DNA of 64,000 nucleotides from DASXYG01 sp036502625 (GTDB lineage: Bacteria; Actinomycetota; Actinomycetes; Streptosporangiales; Streptosporangiaceae). The number at the start of each line of letters is the position of its first letter. Position 1 is the stretch's first letter. Both the position numbers and the translations under genes were made by a program. Of the stretch, positions 26,856 to 35,986 are shown piece by piece. The notes below the pieces were generated by a model that searched no databases, was not told the origin of the DNA, and saw only the letters and a program-made list of their open reading frames with translations. Location of the stretch: positions 1 through 64,000 of the forward strand of contig DASXYG010000140.1 of assembly GCA_036502625.1 (NCBI GenBank), given 5' to 3'.

Positions 26856-28031
26856 ATGCCGCGATCCCTGCCCGAGTCCACGGACGTCCTCGTCGTCGGC
26901 GCCGGCCCGGTCGGCCTCACGCTGGCCACGGCGCTGGCCCGGCGCGGCGTCGACGCCGTGCTGGTCGACCGCGCCGCCGAGGGCGCGAACACCTCGCGCG
27001 CCGCCGTCGTGCACGCCCGCACGATGGAGGTGCTGCGCGGCATCGACGTCACCGGGAAGCTCATCGACCGGGGCGTCACCGTGCCGCGGATCACCATCCG
27101 CGAGCGCGACCACGAACTGCTCAGCGTCCGCTTCGACGAGCTGCCCACCGACTACCCGTTCGTCCTCCTGGTGCCGCAGAACATCACCGAGGAGGTGCTG
27201 CTCGCCCAACTGCGCGCCTCGGGCGGCGACGTGCTGCGGCCGTACGAGCTGGACCGGCTGACGCAGGAGCGCGACGGCGTCACCGCGCACCTCGCGACCG
27301 GGGAGCGGATCCGCGCGCGGTACGCCGTCGGCGCGGACGGCATGCACAGCGTGGTGCGCGAGCAGACGGGCATCGCGTTCGGCGGCGATACCTACGCCCA
27401 GTCGTTCGTGCTGGCCGACATGCACCTCGACTGGTCCGAGCGGGACGACGAGGTGAAGCTGTTCTTCTCCGCCGGCGGCGTGACCGTCCTCGCGCCGCTG
27501 CCCGGCGGGCGCCACCGCATCGTCGCGACCGTGGACGAGGCGCCCGAGCGGCCGGGCCTCGACTTCGTCCAGGACCTGATGCGCACGCGCGGGCCGAAGG
27601 CGCACCCGGCGACGGTCAAGGAGATCGCGTGGAGCTCCCGCTTCCGGGTGCACCACCGCCTGGCCGAGCACTACCGCGACGGCCGGATGTTCCTCGCCGG
27701 CGACGCCGCCCACGTGCACAGCCCGGCCGGCGGCCAGGGCATGAACACCGGCGTGCAGGACGCGGCCAACCTCGCGGGCAAGCTGGCCGCCGTCCTCGCC
27801 GACGGGGCGCCGGACTCCGTACTGGACGCGTACGAGACCGAGCGCCGCCCGGTCGCCGAGGAGGTGGTGGCGTTCACCCACCGGATGACCCGCATGGCCA
27901 CGGTGAGCAGCGGCCCCCTGCGCGGCCTGCGCAACACCGCGCTGCGCGCCCTGGACTTCGTCCCCGCCGTCCACCGCACGCTGGCCATGAGCCTCTCCGA
28001 ACTGGCCACCGAACAGCATTCCGGTTCCTGA
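26856..28031 (+). CDS. FAD-dependent aromatic monooxygenase
   Basis: A 391-residue group A flavoprotein hydroxylase. The FAD motif is VLVVGAGPVGLTLATALARRG, the DG motif is RYAVGADGMHSVVRE, and the second FAD motif is FLAGDAAHVHSPAGGQGMN, all intact. Such enzymes hydroxylate phenolic substrates or inactivate polyketides with NAD(P)H. It lacks the C-terminal thioredoxin-like domain of phenol 2-monooxygenase. AGAAAGG precedes the ATG. Substrate unknown; the upstream TetR gene suggests an inducible detoxification or degradation function. Confidence 0.87.
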   Translation: MPRSLPESTDVLVVGAGPVGLTLATALARRGVDAVLVDRAAEGANTSRAAVVHARTMEVLRGIDVTGKLIDRGVTVPRITIRERDHELLSVRFDELPTDYPFVLLVPQNITEEVLLAQLRASGGDVLRPYELDRLTQERDGVTAHLATGERIRARYAVGADGMHSVVREQTGIAFGGDTYAQSFVLADMHLDWSERDDEVKLFFSAGGVTVLAPLPGGRHRIVATVDEAPERPGLDFVQDLMRTRGPKAHPATVKEIAWSSRFRVHHRLAEHYRDGRMFLAGDAAHVHSPAGGQGMNTGVQDAANLAGKLAAVLADGAPDSVLDAYETERRPVAEEVVAFTHRMTRMATVSSGPLRGLRNTALRALDFVPAVHRTLAMSLSELATEQHSGS

Positions 28032-28051
28032 GCCGCGGTTCGCCGGGCGGA

Positions 28052-29080
28052 TCAGCCGTACGGGCGGAACCGCACGTCGAGCCGGTACACGCGGCTTTCG
28101 CCCGGCTCCAGGGACCCGAGCGCGCCGGCCGCCCTGGCCGCCGCACGGCCGTCCATCACCGGTGTGTCCGCCGGCTCGATGCCGAGCGCGTACACGCCGG
28201 AGGCGGGCATGCGCCACTGGAACACGTACGGCAGCGTCGCGGTGTCCACCCCGATGACGCAGGCCACGCCGAGGCCCGCGTTGGCGACGGTGATCTCCGT
28301 ACGGCCGCCGGGCGGCAGGTCGTGGCGGAGCACCCGCTCGCCCGCGCCGGGCACCGGCGGGCCGACCGCCGGGCCGCCCGGCTCCGCGCCGTCGCGCGCC
28401 TCGACGCGGGTCGCCGGGATGTCCACGGTGGTGCCGTCGTCGACCAGCGGCCAGCCGAGGTTCATGTGGTACAGCATCATGTGCGGCCACGGCTCGGGCG
28501 CCTGGTTCGTCAGGGTGTCCTCGATCGCGAGGCCGGTGGCGCCGAGCCGCGAGGTGACCCGGCGTTCGAGCCTGAGGTTCTCGCCGAACAGCCGCGCCTG
28601 CTCCATGACCGCGCTGACCTCCAGCGCGCCGTCGCCATCGGGCGCGGCGCGGGTGTTGAGGTCGCGGGCGGGCAGCGCGGACGCCCGGCCGTGCATGCCC
28701 AGCTCCACGCCCTGGTCGGCGGACGGCGACCCGAAGTGGTCGAGGCCGCCGGTGGCCAGCAGCCCCCCGGCGAACGTGCGCTGCCAGCCGGTGCCGGTGT
28801 GCTCGGCGAAGGCGGGCCCGGCCGGCGCGGCGGGCGCGCTCCAGGCCATCGGGGTGCCGTCGTACGTCACGTGCCCGATGTCCAGGCAGCGGTCGGGATG
28901 CAGCTCGAACTCCAGCCCGCCACCGGTCACCACCCGTACGAGCCGGGTGCCGCGCGCGGCGCCGTCCTCGTACGCGAGCCGGTCGATGCGGCACACCTGC
29001 CGCAACGCGCCCACCCGGGCCCGCAGCGCACGCGCCGGCGGCAGCTCCCGCACCCGCTCTCCCCCCGCTCGGCCGGCCAC
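28052..29080 (-). CDS. DUF4432 / aldose-1-epimerase-like protein
   Basis: A 342-residue galactose-mutarotase-fold protein of the DUF4432 type. Typical patches are GGLEFELHPDRCLDIGHVTYDG, GGLLATGGLDHFG, HGRASALPA, and HMMLYHMNLGWPLVD. The His and Glu residues of mutarotases have counterparts in the LYHMNLG and FQWRM regions. Substrates of this branch are mostly unknown sugars or sugar acids. GTG start at 29080. It is convergent with the monooxygenase and downstream of the AraC gene on the same strand, which could regulate it. Confidence 0.75.
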   Translation of the reverse strand: MAGRAGGERVRELPPARALRARVGALRQVCRIDRLAYEDGAARGTRLVRVVTGGGLEFELHPDRCLDIGHVTYDGTPMAWSAPAAPAGPAFAEHTGTGWQRTFAGGLLATGGLDHFGSPSADQGVELGMHGRASALPARDLNTRAAPDGDGALEVSAVMEQARLFGENLRLERRVTSRLGATGLAIEDTLTNQAPEPWPHMMLYHMNLGWPLVDDGTTVDIPATRVEARDGAEPGGPAVGPPVPGAGERVLRHDLPPGGRTEITVANAGLGVACVIGVDTATLPYVFQWRMPASGVYALGIEPADTPVMDGRAAARAAGALGSLEPGESRVYRLDVRFRPYG

Positions 29081-29112
29081 GGACCCACGTGACGCGCCCG
29101 GCTACGACCGGG

Positions 29113-30087
29113 TCATCGTACGTCGCGCCGCCAGCGGGCCGGCGGCGTGCCGTAGCGGTTCTTGAACGCGCGGCTGAACGCCGCCTCCGACGTGTAGCCG
29201 ACGCTCTCCGCGACGCGGGTCACCGGAAGAGCGGTGTCGCGGAGCAGGTCGGTGGCGGCGTCCAGGCGTACGTGCGTGAGGTAGGTGGCCGGCGGTTTCC
29301 CCACGCGGGCGAGGAACCGCGCGGCGAACGCCGACCGGGACAGCGCGCACGCCCGGGCCAGCTCCTCGACCGTCCACTCGTGGCCGGGATCGCGGTGGAT
29401 GGCGCTCAGGGCCGGGCCGATCTGCGGGTCGGAGGCGCCGGCCAGCCAGTTCGGTTCGCCGCCGGCGCCGGCGGCCCACGCGCGCAGGATCTGGATGAAG
29501 ATCAGGTCGAGAATGCGGGCGACCATCACCGCCGAGCCCTGGGACGGCGACCGCATCTCGAAGACGAGCATCTGGTGGGCGACCTGGAGCCCTTCGAGCA
29601 CGGGACCGCTGGCATCGCGGAGGACGATCACGGGCGGAAGGCTCCCGAGCAGGTGGCTGGCCTGCGGGTCGCCGATCCGGAACGTTCCGCAGAGCCAGCG
29701 CACCGGCTCGGCGGCGTCATCGCCGGAGGCGTCGCTGATGTGGTGCGGGTCGCCGCGCGGGAGCAGGACGACGTCGCCGCGGGTCAGCCGCTCGACGTGC
29801 GGGTCGCCGTCGACCCGGAGCAGGAGCTCGCCCTCTTCGACGATGTGCAGGCTGCCCATGTCGGCGTAGCCAATTGAGAACGTCCGCGGCGGTGCGTACG
29901 CGACGATCCGTTCGCCGCTCAGCCGCACGCGCCGGAGCAGCTCCGAGAGCAGGTCGTGCGACCGGGCGTCCGTGTCGAGGCCGAGCGCGGCGTCCTCGAG
30001 CGCGCGCGGATCGGCGGGTTCCCGCGGCGGGCGTAAGACGGCCGGTGTCGCTGGACGATCGGCAAGATTCTCCGGCGGAGCGGTCAT
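29113..30087 (-). CDS. AraC-family transcriptional regulator
   Basis: A 324-residue regulator. The N-terminal part is a cupin sensor (GSLHIVEEGELLLRVDG, RLTRGDVVLLPRGDPHHI) of the cupin_6 type, and the C-terminal 100 residues are a double helix-turn-helix (LARACALSRSAFAARFLARVGKPPATYL and VAESVGYTSEAAFSRAFKNRYGTPPARWRR, each shortened here by reading in parts). It is divergent from the EthD gene, 76 bases apart, and may control both that gene and the DUF4432 gene behind it. Confidence 0.88.
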   Translation of the reverse strand: MTAPPENLADRPATPAVLRPPREPADPRALEDAALGLDTDARSHDLLSELLRRVRLSGERIVAYAPPRTFSIGYADMGSLHIVEEGELLLRVDGDPHVERLTRGDVVLLPRGDPHHISDASGDDAAEPVRWLCGTFRIGDPQASHLLGSLPPVIVLRDASGPVLEGLQVAHQMLVFEMRSPSQGSAVMVARILDLIFIQILRAWAAGAGGEPNWLAGASDPQIGPALSAIHRDPGHEWTVEELARACALSRSAFAARFLARVGKPPATYLTHVRLDAATDLLRDTALPVTRVAESVGYTSEAAFSRAFKNRYGTPPARWRRDVR

Positions 30088-30163
30088 GGTCGCTGCCCAT
30101 TTCTCTGACTACGGTCGCTGAACGGTGTTACCGGAATTCCGCCCGACAGGCAGGAGTCTAACC

Positions 30164-30484
30164 ATGACCGAGCAGGGAAATCCGACGAAGATCACCTTCG
30201 TCTATTCCAACCCGACCGACCCGGAGGCCTTCGAGGCGGCCTACCCGGAACAGCTCGCGCTGGCGCGCAAGCTGCCGGGCCTGAACCGGATGGAGACGGC
30301 GAAAGTCTGGCCCAAGGAGGACGGCAGCCCGACCCCGGCGTACCGCCTGCTCGACCTCTACTTCACCGACTACGCGGCCGCAAGCGCCGCCGCCGCGGAG
30401 GCGGGCCCCCTTGTCGGCGCCACGATCGAGCACGCCACCGGAGGCGTGGTCATCGCGTTCGCGGAAATCCTCGAGGACGCTTAG
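30164..30484 (+). CDS. EthD-family protein
   Basis: A 106-residue ferredoxin-like alpha/beta barrel protein of the EthD group, with the pattern KITFVYSNPTDPEAFEAAYPE, then LPGLNRMETAKVWP and LLDLYFTDYAAASAA. EthD was found beside the ETBE-degrading P450; relatives occur in many oxidation and polyketide clusters, usually as dimers without known cofactor. ATG at 30164 follows CAGGAG. Its divergent position from the AraC gene suggests it is a target. A strong hairpin follows the stop. Confidence 0.8.
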   Translation: MTEQGNPTKITFVYSNPTDPEAFEAAYPEQLALARKLPGLNRMETAKVWPKEDGSPTPAYRLLDLYFTDYAAASAAAAEAGPLVGATIEHATGGVVIAFAEILEDA

Positions 30485-30495
30485 GCCGGACAATT

Positions 30496-30526
30496 GCCGG
30501 GAGGGTGGCCAGGCCATCCTCCCGGC
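30496..30526 (+). terminator. Hairpin terminator after EthD gene
   Basis: A 15-base stem (30496-30510 with 30512-30526) closed by a single-base turn in the folded drawing, with one G-U type mismatch, begins 12 bases after the stop codon. A short T run (GTTTTGC) follows about 25 bases later. Likely ends the EthD transcript. Confidence 0.55.
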
Positions 30527-30615
30527 CGGTATCCGGCCGCGAATATCGTTTTGCATAAGGCCGAGCATCGCAATTTCTCGGCAAAAAGCGCGCCGGTCGC
30601 GCTTTCCCCCGCCCG

Positions 30616-31047
30616 TCAGATGATCTCGTCGCGGGGCAGCGCGGACAGCACGCGCAGGGCGTCGAGGAAACCTTGGCGCGCGTGCGCGGGGAGGCGGGCC
30701 AGCAGGCGTTCCTCCTTGCGCTGGATCGCGGCCTGGGTGCGGTCGCGGAGGGCGCGGCCCGCGGGGGTCAGGGACAGCAGGCGCGCCCTGCGGTCGGCGG
30801 GGTCGGGTTCGCGGGCGATCAGGCCGCGGTCTTGGAGGTCGTCCAGGACCGTGATGATGCGCGTCTTGTCGGCGCGGATGGACTCCGCGAGGGCCGCCTG
30901 GGTGCGGGTGGGGTGGTCGTCCAGGTGCAGCAGCACGATGTACGCCCACATCGTCAGGCCGTGTTCGTCGAGCACGGGGCGTTCGGCGTCCACCAGCGCG
31001 CGGCTGAGCGGCTGGAGCATGGCGGCCAGGTCGGGGCGGTCGGTCAC
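30616..31047 (-). CDS. MarR-family transcriptional regulator
   Basis: A 143-residue MarR protein with the usual helix layout: LTMWAYIVLLHLDDHPTRTQAALAESIRADKTRIITVLDDLQDRGLI as the recognition region (read in pieces) and the wing EPDPADRRARLLSLTPAGRA with the conserved DxRxR-LT-G pattern. GTG start. It is divergent from a TIGR03086 gene over a 73-base gap that holds an A/T-rich inverted repeat, so repression of that gene and of itself is likely. Confidence 0.88.
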   Translation of the reverse strand: MTDRPDLAAMLQPLSRALVDAERPVLDEHGLTMWAYIVLLHLDDHPTRTQAALAESIRADKTRIITVLDDLQDRGLIAREPDPADRRARLLSLTPAGRALRDRTQAAIQRKEERLLARLPAHARQGFLDALRVLSALPRDEII

Positions 31048-31064
31048 GCCTCCGTACTATAGGA

Positions 31065-31112
31065 CTTGACAGATAATCAGCACATGCACATGATATGCAC
31101 AAGCTTATCAAG
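31065..31112. promoter_or_regulatory. MarR operator region
   Basis: CTTGACAGATAA (31065-31076) is mirrored by TTATCAAG (31105-31112), and between them TGCACATGATATGCA (31085-31099) is a near palindrome. The block is far richer in A/T than its surroundings and fills the gap between the divergent marR and TIGR03086 genes. Confidence 0.45.
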
Positions 31113-31120
31113 GAGGCGGC

Positions 31121-31738
31121 ATGGACGTGCGTGAGCTGGACCGGCGTGCGGTTCGGGGCGGCATCGAGGTGGTCGAGAGGGTGACGGAGGAGGACCTCGG
31201 GCGCGCGACACCCTGCGCCGGGTGGACGGTGGCCGATCTGCTGGCCCACATGACCGCCCAGCACCACGGGTTCGCCGCGGCCGCGCGCGGCGAGGGCGCC
31301 GACCCGCGGGTGTGGGAGCCGCGTCCCGCCGAGGCCGGCCCGGTGGCCGACTACGTGGCGGCGGCCGAGCGCGTGCTCGCCGCGTTCGCCGACGACGGCG
31401 TCCTGGCCCGCAGGTTCGACCTTCCCGAGTTCGGGCCCGGCGCGTCGTTCCGCGCCGAGCGCGCGATCGGCTTCCACCTCATTGACTACGTGGTGCACGG
31501 CTGGGACGTCGCCCGCGCGATCGGCGCCCCGTACGCCCCGGCTCCGGACCTGGTGGCGGCGGTGGTGCCGATCGCCCAGGCCGTGCCGGACGACGAGAAC
31601 CGCCTCGCCCCGGGCGCCGCCTTCCGTCCCGGCCTCGCCTCCCCGGCGGACGCGCCACCGTTCGACCAGGTCCTCGCCCTGCTCGGCCGCTCCCCCGCCT
31701 GGCGGCCCGCGGCCGCGGAAGGCCACGCGGTCACCTGA
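31121..31738 (+). CDS. TIGR03086 family (maleylpyruvate isomerase N-terminal/DinB-like) protein
   Basis: A 205-residue DinB/MDMPI-fold protein. The family signature LGRATPCAGWTVADLLAHMTAQHHGF contains the first metal His, and FHLIDYVVHGWDVARAIG contains the others. Members are found across mycothiol-producing actinobacteria and are thought to be mycothiol-dependent or metal-binding enzymes of unknown substrate. GGAGGCGGC precedes the ATG. Probably controlled by the divergent MarR gene. A paralogue lies at about 42.0 kb. Confidence 0.82.
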   Translation: MDVRELDRRAVRGGIEVVERVTEEDLGRATPCAGWTVADLLAHMTAQHHGFAAAARGEGADPRVWEPRPAEAGPVADYVAAAERVLAAFADDGVLARRFDLPEFGPGASFRAERAIGFHLIDYVVHGWDVARAIGAPYAPAPDLVAAVVPIAQAVPDDENRLAPGAAFRPGLASPADAPPFDQVLALLGRSPAWRPAAAEGHAVT

Positions 31739-31809
31739 CGACGGCGACCGGGGTGCCCGGCGGGATGTGCCGTCTGTGCATCTGGACGCGCGGGGCGGGT
31801 CCCCGGTCC

Positions 31810-33054
31810 TCAGCTATACGGGCTGCGCGGCAGGAGGCGGTCGGAGATGATCTTCTGCTGGATCTGGCTGGTGCCCTCGAAGATCGTGGTGAGGCGTGCG
31901 TCGCGCCAGTGGCGTTCGACCTGGCGTTCCGTGGTGTAGCCGTTGCCGCCGTGGATCTGGATGGCGTCGCCGGTCACCTCGACCGCCATCTCGGAGGCGA
32001 GGAGTTTCACCATGGCGGCCTCGCGTTCACAGGGTTCGCCGGAGTCGACCAGGTGGGCGACGCGCTGGTAGAAGGCGCGTGCCTGGTCGACCCTGGCGGC
32101 CATTTCGGCGATCTTGAAGCGGATGGCCTGGAAGTCGCCGATCGGATGCTCGAACTGGACGCGCTGCTGGACGTAGGTGATGCAGTCCTCCACCGCCGCG
32201 CGGGCGAGGCCCACCGCGCGGGCCGCGGTGTGCACGCGGGCCACGTTGAGGTTCTGCTCGACCATGCGGAACGCGCTGGTCTTCGTGCCGTCGTCGCCGG
32301 CGCGGCGGCGGCCCATGTCGACGGCCTTGTTCGCGACCGGTACGCGCAGGCCGTCGAACGTCAGGTTCCACGTGAGGAACCCGTGGTAGCCGATCTTGTC
32401 GATGGCGTGGCCGGTGAGGCCGTCGGGGAAGGCGTCACGCGGCTTCTCGATGATGATCGTGGCCAGCCCGGCGGAGCGCCGCTCGCCCGGCCCCGGGTCG
32501 GCGACGCGGCACAGGAGCTGGATGAAGTCGGCCGCCTTGGCGTTGCCGCACCAGCGCTTCTCGCCGGTGATGACGTACGCGTCCCCGTCGCGTACGGCAC
32601 GGGTGGACACGTTCGCGAGGTCGGACCCGGCGTTCGGCTCGGACAGCGCGGCCGCGCCGATCCACTCGCCGCGCGCCGACCGCTCCAGCAGCCGGAGCCG
32701 CTTGGCCTGGTCGGCGAACCCGGTGCCCATGCCCTGCGCGCGGGCGATGATGCTGGCCACGCTCATCCAGGCGCGCGCGAGCTCCTCGGCGATCATGCAG
32801 TACTCGAACACGCCGAGCCCCATGCCGCCGTGCTCCTCGGCGATGGTGATGCCGAAGTAGCCCTGCTTGCCGAGCTTGTCCAGCAGCGCCCGGGGGATCT
32901 CCTTCTTCTCCGGGTCGAGACGGTTGGCGACCGGCAGCACCTCCTCGGCGGCGAACCGCCGCGCCTCGGCCTGGATCCCCGCGCGCCGCTCCGTACGGAA
33001 CGGCGTGGTCAGCTCCGGGACGGGCGGGGATACGGGCTCGGTCGTCTGCGTCAT
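31810..33054 (-). CDS. Acyl-CoA dehydrogenase
   Basis: A 414-residue flavoenzyme. The FAD/substrate loop is IGAAALSEPNAGSDLANVST and the catalytic Glu lies in TTIFEGTSQIQQ, both canonical; RDARLTTIFEGT also gives the C-terminal Arg. It follows the IclR gene on the same strand by 135 bases and is divergent, through that regulator, from the MmgE/PrpD-MaoC-CaiB-CitE genes. Pseudomonas aeruginosa itaconate clusters also carry an acyl-CoA dehydrogenase with these partners, so methylsuccinyl-CoA or a similar branched diacid-CoA is a reasonable substrate guess. Confidence 0.88.
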   Translation of the reverse strand: MTQTTEPVSPPVPELTTPFRTERRAGIQAEARRFAAEEVLPVANRLDPEKKEIPRALLDKLGKQGYFGITIAEEHGGMGLGVFEYCMIAEELARAWMSVASIIARAQGMGTGFADQAKRLRLLERSARGEWIGAAALSEPNAGSDLANVSTRAVRDGDAYVITGEKRWCGNAKAADFIQLLCRVADPGPGERRSAGLATIIIEKPRDAFPDGLTGHAIDKIGYHGFLTWNLTFDGLRVPVANKAVDMGRRRAGDDGTKTSAFRMVEQNLNVARVHTAARAVGLARAAVEDCITYVQQRVQFEHPIGDFQAIRFKIAEMAARVDQARAFYQRVAHLVDSGEPCEREAAMVKLLASEMAVEVTGDAIQIHGGNGYTTERQVERHWRDARLTTIFEGTSQIQQKIISDRLLPRSPYS

Positions 33055-33189
33055 GCGGGATCTCCTCCTCCGGGGAACGTCCGACCGGATGCCGGATCGT
33101 GGGATGCCATGCCAGACAACTCGGGACTATCGTCCCCGGAGATCGCGCATGTCAAGGCCCCGGCGGGCCGCCGGGGCCGGTCGTACGGC

Positions 33190-33933
33190 CTATCGGTCCA
33201 GCTCAGCGCCGATCTCGGCGGCGGTCTTCGCGACCTGCGCGCCCCACTGCGGCACCTGGCGGTGGTCGAACCTGATGTCCGGCATGGAGATGGAGATGCC
33301 CGCGACGGGGCGGCCGGTGGTGTCGCGCACGGCCGCGCCGATCGCGCACACGTTGGCGCGGTTCTCGCTGATGTTCACCGCGTAGCCGTTCTCGCGGATC
33401 TCCTTGATGTCGTGCCTGAGCCGCTTCGGGTCGGTGATCGTGGTCTCGGTCAGCCGGGTCAGGCCGCGCGCGATGACCTTCTCCACGTCGGCGTCCGGCA
33501 TCGCGGCCAGCACGCTGCGCCCGCTCGCCGTGGCGTGCATCGGGGAGGTGCCGCCGAGCTTGTTGTACGTGCGCACGGGCTGGTCGCAGTCGACGCGGTC
33601 GATGAGGATCATGCGCTCGGTGCCGTCGACCACGGAGAGGTGGATGGTCTCCTGCGTGGCGTCGCGCAGCGCGGCCATCGGCTCGGCCGCGGCCTCCTTC
33701 AGCCCCACCTCGCGCACGGCCTTGCGCCCGATGATCAGCGCCTTGCCGGTCATCGTCCAGCGGGTGAGCTCGTCGTCGCTCGGCCGCAGCCACCCGGCCT
33801 GGGCGAGCGTGCCGAGGATGCGCTGCACCGTGGACGTCGGCAGCCCGAGCTTGCGGGCGAGCTCGGCGACGCCGACCGGCTGGTGCTCGGCCACGGCCTC
33901 CAGCACCTCAAGGCTGCGCAGCACGCTCTGCAT
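33190..33933 (-). CDS. IclR-family transcriptional regulator
   Basis: A 247-residue IclR protein: winged helix VAELARKLGLPTSTVQRILGTLAQAGWL, then effector domain with DATQETIHLSVVDG, SPMHATASGRSVLAAMP and ENRANVCAIGAAVRDTTGRPVAGISIS. It sits between the acyl-CoA dehydrogenase (same strand, downstream) and the divergent MmgE/PrpD-to-CitE genes, the expected place for a local regulator. GAGGAG precedes the ATG. Effector is probably an itaconate-like diacid or its CoA ester. Confidence 0.88.
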   Translation of the reverse strand: MQSVLRSLEVLEAVAEHQPVGVAELARKLGLPTSTVQRILGTLAQAGWLRPSDDELTRWTMTGKALIIGRKAVREVGLKEAAAEPMAALRDATQETIHLSVVDGTERMILIDRVDCDQPVRTYNKLGGTSPMHATASGRSVLAAMPDADVEKVIARGLTRLTETTITDPKRLRHDIKEIRENGYAVNISENRANVCAIGAAVRDTTGRPVAGISISMPDIRFDHRQVPQWGAQVAKTAAEIGAELDR

Positions 33934-34088
33934 GGCCGCTCCTCCATCGTCTCGGTGACCCAACGGTACGGGCACCGGGGGATTGACAGATCCGTTCCGA
34001 CCGGTCCACCTTTGGGACACCCCGATTCTATGGGACGGCATCCCGCGATACGGCATGAATCGTGTCGTACAGATGGAGGCACCCGACG

Positions 34089-35435
34089 ATGGACGGATCA
34101 ACGGCGGCGCTCGCGCGCCACCTGACCGGGCTGCGCTTCGCCGACCTGCCCGCGCCGATCGTGACCCTGGCCAAGCTCTGCGTCCTGGACCTGACCGGCG
34201 TGATGGTCGCCGGCGCCGGGGAGCCCGCCGCGCGCATCGCCGCCGGCGTGGTCGCCCGCGAGTACGGCGCGGGGCCCTGCACGCTGGCCGGGCGTACGGA
34301 GCGGACCACCGCAACGGGCGCCGCGCTGGCGAACGGGACGGCCGCCCACGCGCTGGACTTCGACGACGTCGTGACCACGATGGGCCACCCGTCCGCGCCC
34401 GCCCTGCCCGCCGCGCTGGCCGTCGCCGAGCGCACCGGCGCCACCGGCCGCGACCTGCTCACCGCGTTCACCGCCGGGTTCGAGACGCAGACGCGGGTCG
34501 CGGCGGCCATCGGCCCCAGCCACTACGCGCGCGGCTTCCACTCGACCGCGACGTTCGGCACGTTCGGCGCCGCCGCCGCGGCCACCCGTCTGCTCGGCCT
34601 CGACGCCGAGCGGACCACCGCCGCGCTCGGCATCGCCGGCACACAGGCCGCCGGCCTGAAAGCCATGTTCGGCACGATGTGCAAGCCGCTGCACGCCGGG
34701 CGCGCCGCCATGGCGGGCGTGCTCGCCGCGGAGCTGGCCGCCGACGGCTTCACCAGCGGCGACGACGTGCTCGGCGCGCCGCAGGGCTTCGCCGACACGC
34801 AGTCCGACACCTTCGACGCGGCCGTCGCGGCGGGCGGGTTCGGCGACCCGTGGCGCATGGAGGGCGTGCGGTTCAAGGTGCACGCCGCGTGCTTCCTCAC
34901 CCACGCGTCGATCAACGCGCTGCTGCACCTGCGGCGTACGGCGGGCATCGCGGCCGACGACGTCGCGCGGGTGGACGTCACCGTGCCGCCCGGCCACCTC
35001 GCGGTGTGCGCGATCCCCGAGCCGCGCACCGGCCTGGAGGGCAAGTTCAGCCTGCGCTACACGGCCGCGCTCGCGCTCACCCACGGCGCCGCGGACCCGT
35101 CACGCTTCACCGACGAGCTGGTCGCCGACCCGCGCCTGACCGACGTGCGCGACCGGGTGACGGTGCTCGCGGACGACCGGCTGACCGGCCCGGTGGCCAC
35201 GGTCGCGGTGAAGCTGGCGGACGGCCGCGAGCTGACCGCCGAGCACGACACGAACGTACGGCCGTGGGCCGACGACCCGGGCGAGCAGACCGCCGACCTG
35301 CTCGGCAAGTTCCACGCGATGGCCGACCCGGTGCTCGGCGCCGGCCGGGCGCGCGAGCTCGCGGACACCGTCCTCGCGCTGGACGGGCTCGACGACGTAC
35401 GCGGGCTGGCCGCATTGACGGCCCCCGCGTCCTGA
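34089..35435 (+). CDS. MmgE/PrpD family protein
   Basis: A 448-residue protein with HALDFDDVVTTMGHPSAPALPAALAVAE (the family HxxDFDD loop, read in two parts), KAMFGTMCKPLHAGRAAMAG, HAACFLTHASINALL and GKFSLRYTAALALTHG. The DFDD and KPLH-G segments are the substrate-site hallmarks of PrpD and cis-aconitate decarboxylase. It starts a plus-strand operon with MaoC, CaiB and CitE genes, where a 2-methylcitrate- or itaconate-like substrate fits. ATG at 34089 follows GGAGG. It is a distant paralogue of the copy ending the orotate-type operon. Confidence 0.85.
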   Translation: MDGSTAALARHLTGLRFADLPAPIVTLAKLCVLDLTGVMVAGAGEPAARIAAGVVAREYGAGPCTLAGRTERTTATGAALANGTAAHALDFDDVVTTMGHPSAPALPAALAVAERTGATGRDLLTAFTAGFETQTRVAAAIGPSHYARGFHSTATFGTFGAAAAATRLLGLDAERTTAALGIAGTQAAGLKAMFGTMCKPLHAGRAAMAGVLAAELAADGFTSGDDVLGAPQGFADTQSDTFDAAVAAGGFGDPWRMEGVRFKVHAACFLTHASINALLHLRRTAGIAADDVARVDVTVPPGHLAVCAIPEPRTGLEGKFSLRYTAALALTHGAADPSRFTDELVADPRLTDVRDRVTVLADDRLTGPVATVAVKLADGRELTAEHDTNVRPWADDPGEQTADLLGKFHAMADPVLGAGRARELADTVLALDGLDDVRGLAALTAPAS

Positions 35436-35471
35436 ACCCCGAATTCACCGTAGGAGAAACGAGGCGGGAAA

Positions 35472-35972
35472 TTGGACGACCTTGCCGATGTGCGCGAACG
35501 CGCCAGGAAAATGCCGAAGGGGAACCGGTTCGACGATTTCTCGGTCGGCCAGGTCTTCCAGCACCACTGGGGCCGTACGATCACCGAATCCGACAGCCTG
35601 CTTTTCGCGTCGCTGACGCTGAGCTACAACCCGCTGTACTTCAACGCGGAATTCGCCGCCGCGCACGGGCACGAAAGGCTCGTCGCGCACCCGAACCTGG
35701 TCTTCCTCACGGTGTTCGGGCTGAGCGTGGAGGACCTCAGCGAGAACGGCGGCCCGTTCCTGGGCGTCGAGGCGCTGACGTTCCACCGTCCGGTGCTGGT
35801 CGGCGAGACCGTCACGGCGCGCAGCACGGTCACCGAGTCGCGGGCGTCGAAGAGCCGCCCCGGCGCGGGGATCGTCACCTGGCACACCGAGGGCCACGCC
35901 GGCGACGAGCTCGTCATCGATTTCCATCGCAAGAATCTCGTCCGCGGCCGCGGAATGGCGAGCATTCTCTGA
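35472..35972 (+). CDS. MaoC-like hydratase, subunit 1
   Basis: A 166-residue hot-dog-fold protein with FDDFSVGQVFQHHWGRTITESD, then SYNPLYFNAEFAAAHGHERLVAHPNL, the usual MaoC hydratase motif of Asn-Pro before the substrate helix (Asp is replaced by Asn at D-x-NPLH, YNPLY). It is short and single-domain, so it should dimerise, perhaps with the second MaoC protein encoded next. TTG start at 35472 fits with GAGGCGGG upstream. Expected step: hydration of itaconyl- or mesaconyl-CoA to citramalyl-CoA. Confidence 0.82.
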   Translation: MDDLADVRERARKMPKGNRFDDFSVGQVFQHHWGRTITESDSLLFASLTLSYNPLYFNAEFAAAHGHERLVAHPNLVFLTVFGLSVEDLSENGGPFLGVEALTFHRPVLVGETVTARSTVTESRASKSRPGAGIVTWHTEGHAGDELVIDFHRKNLVRGRGMASIL

Positions 35973-35986
35973 AGGGCGGACCATTC

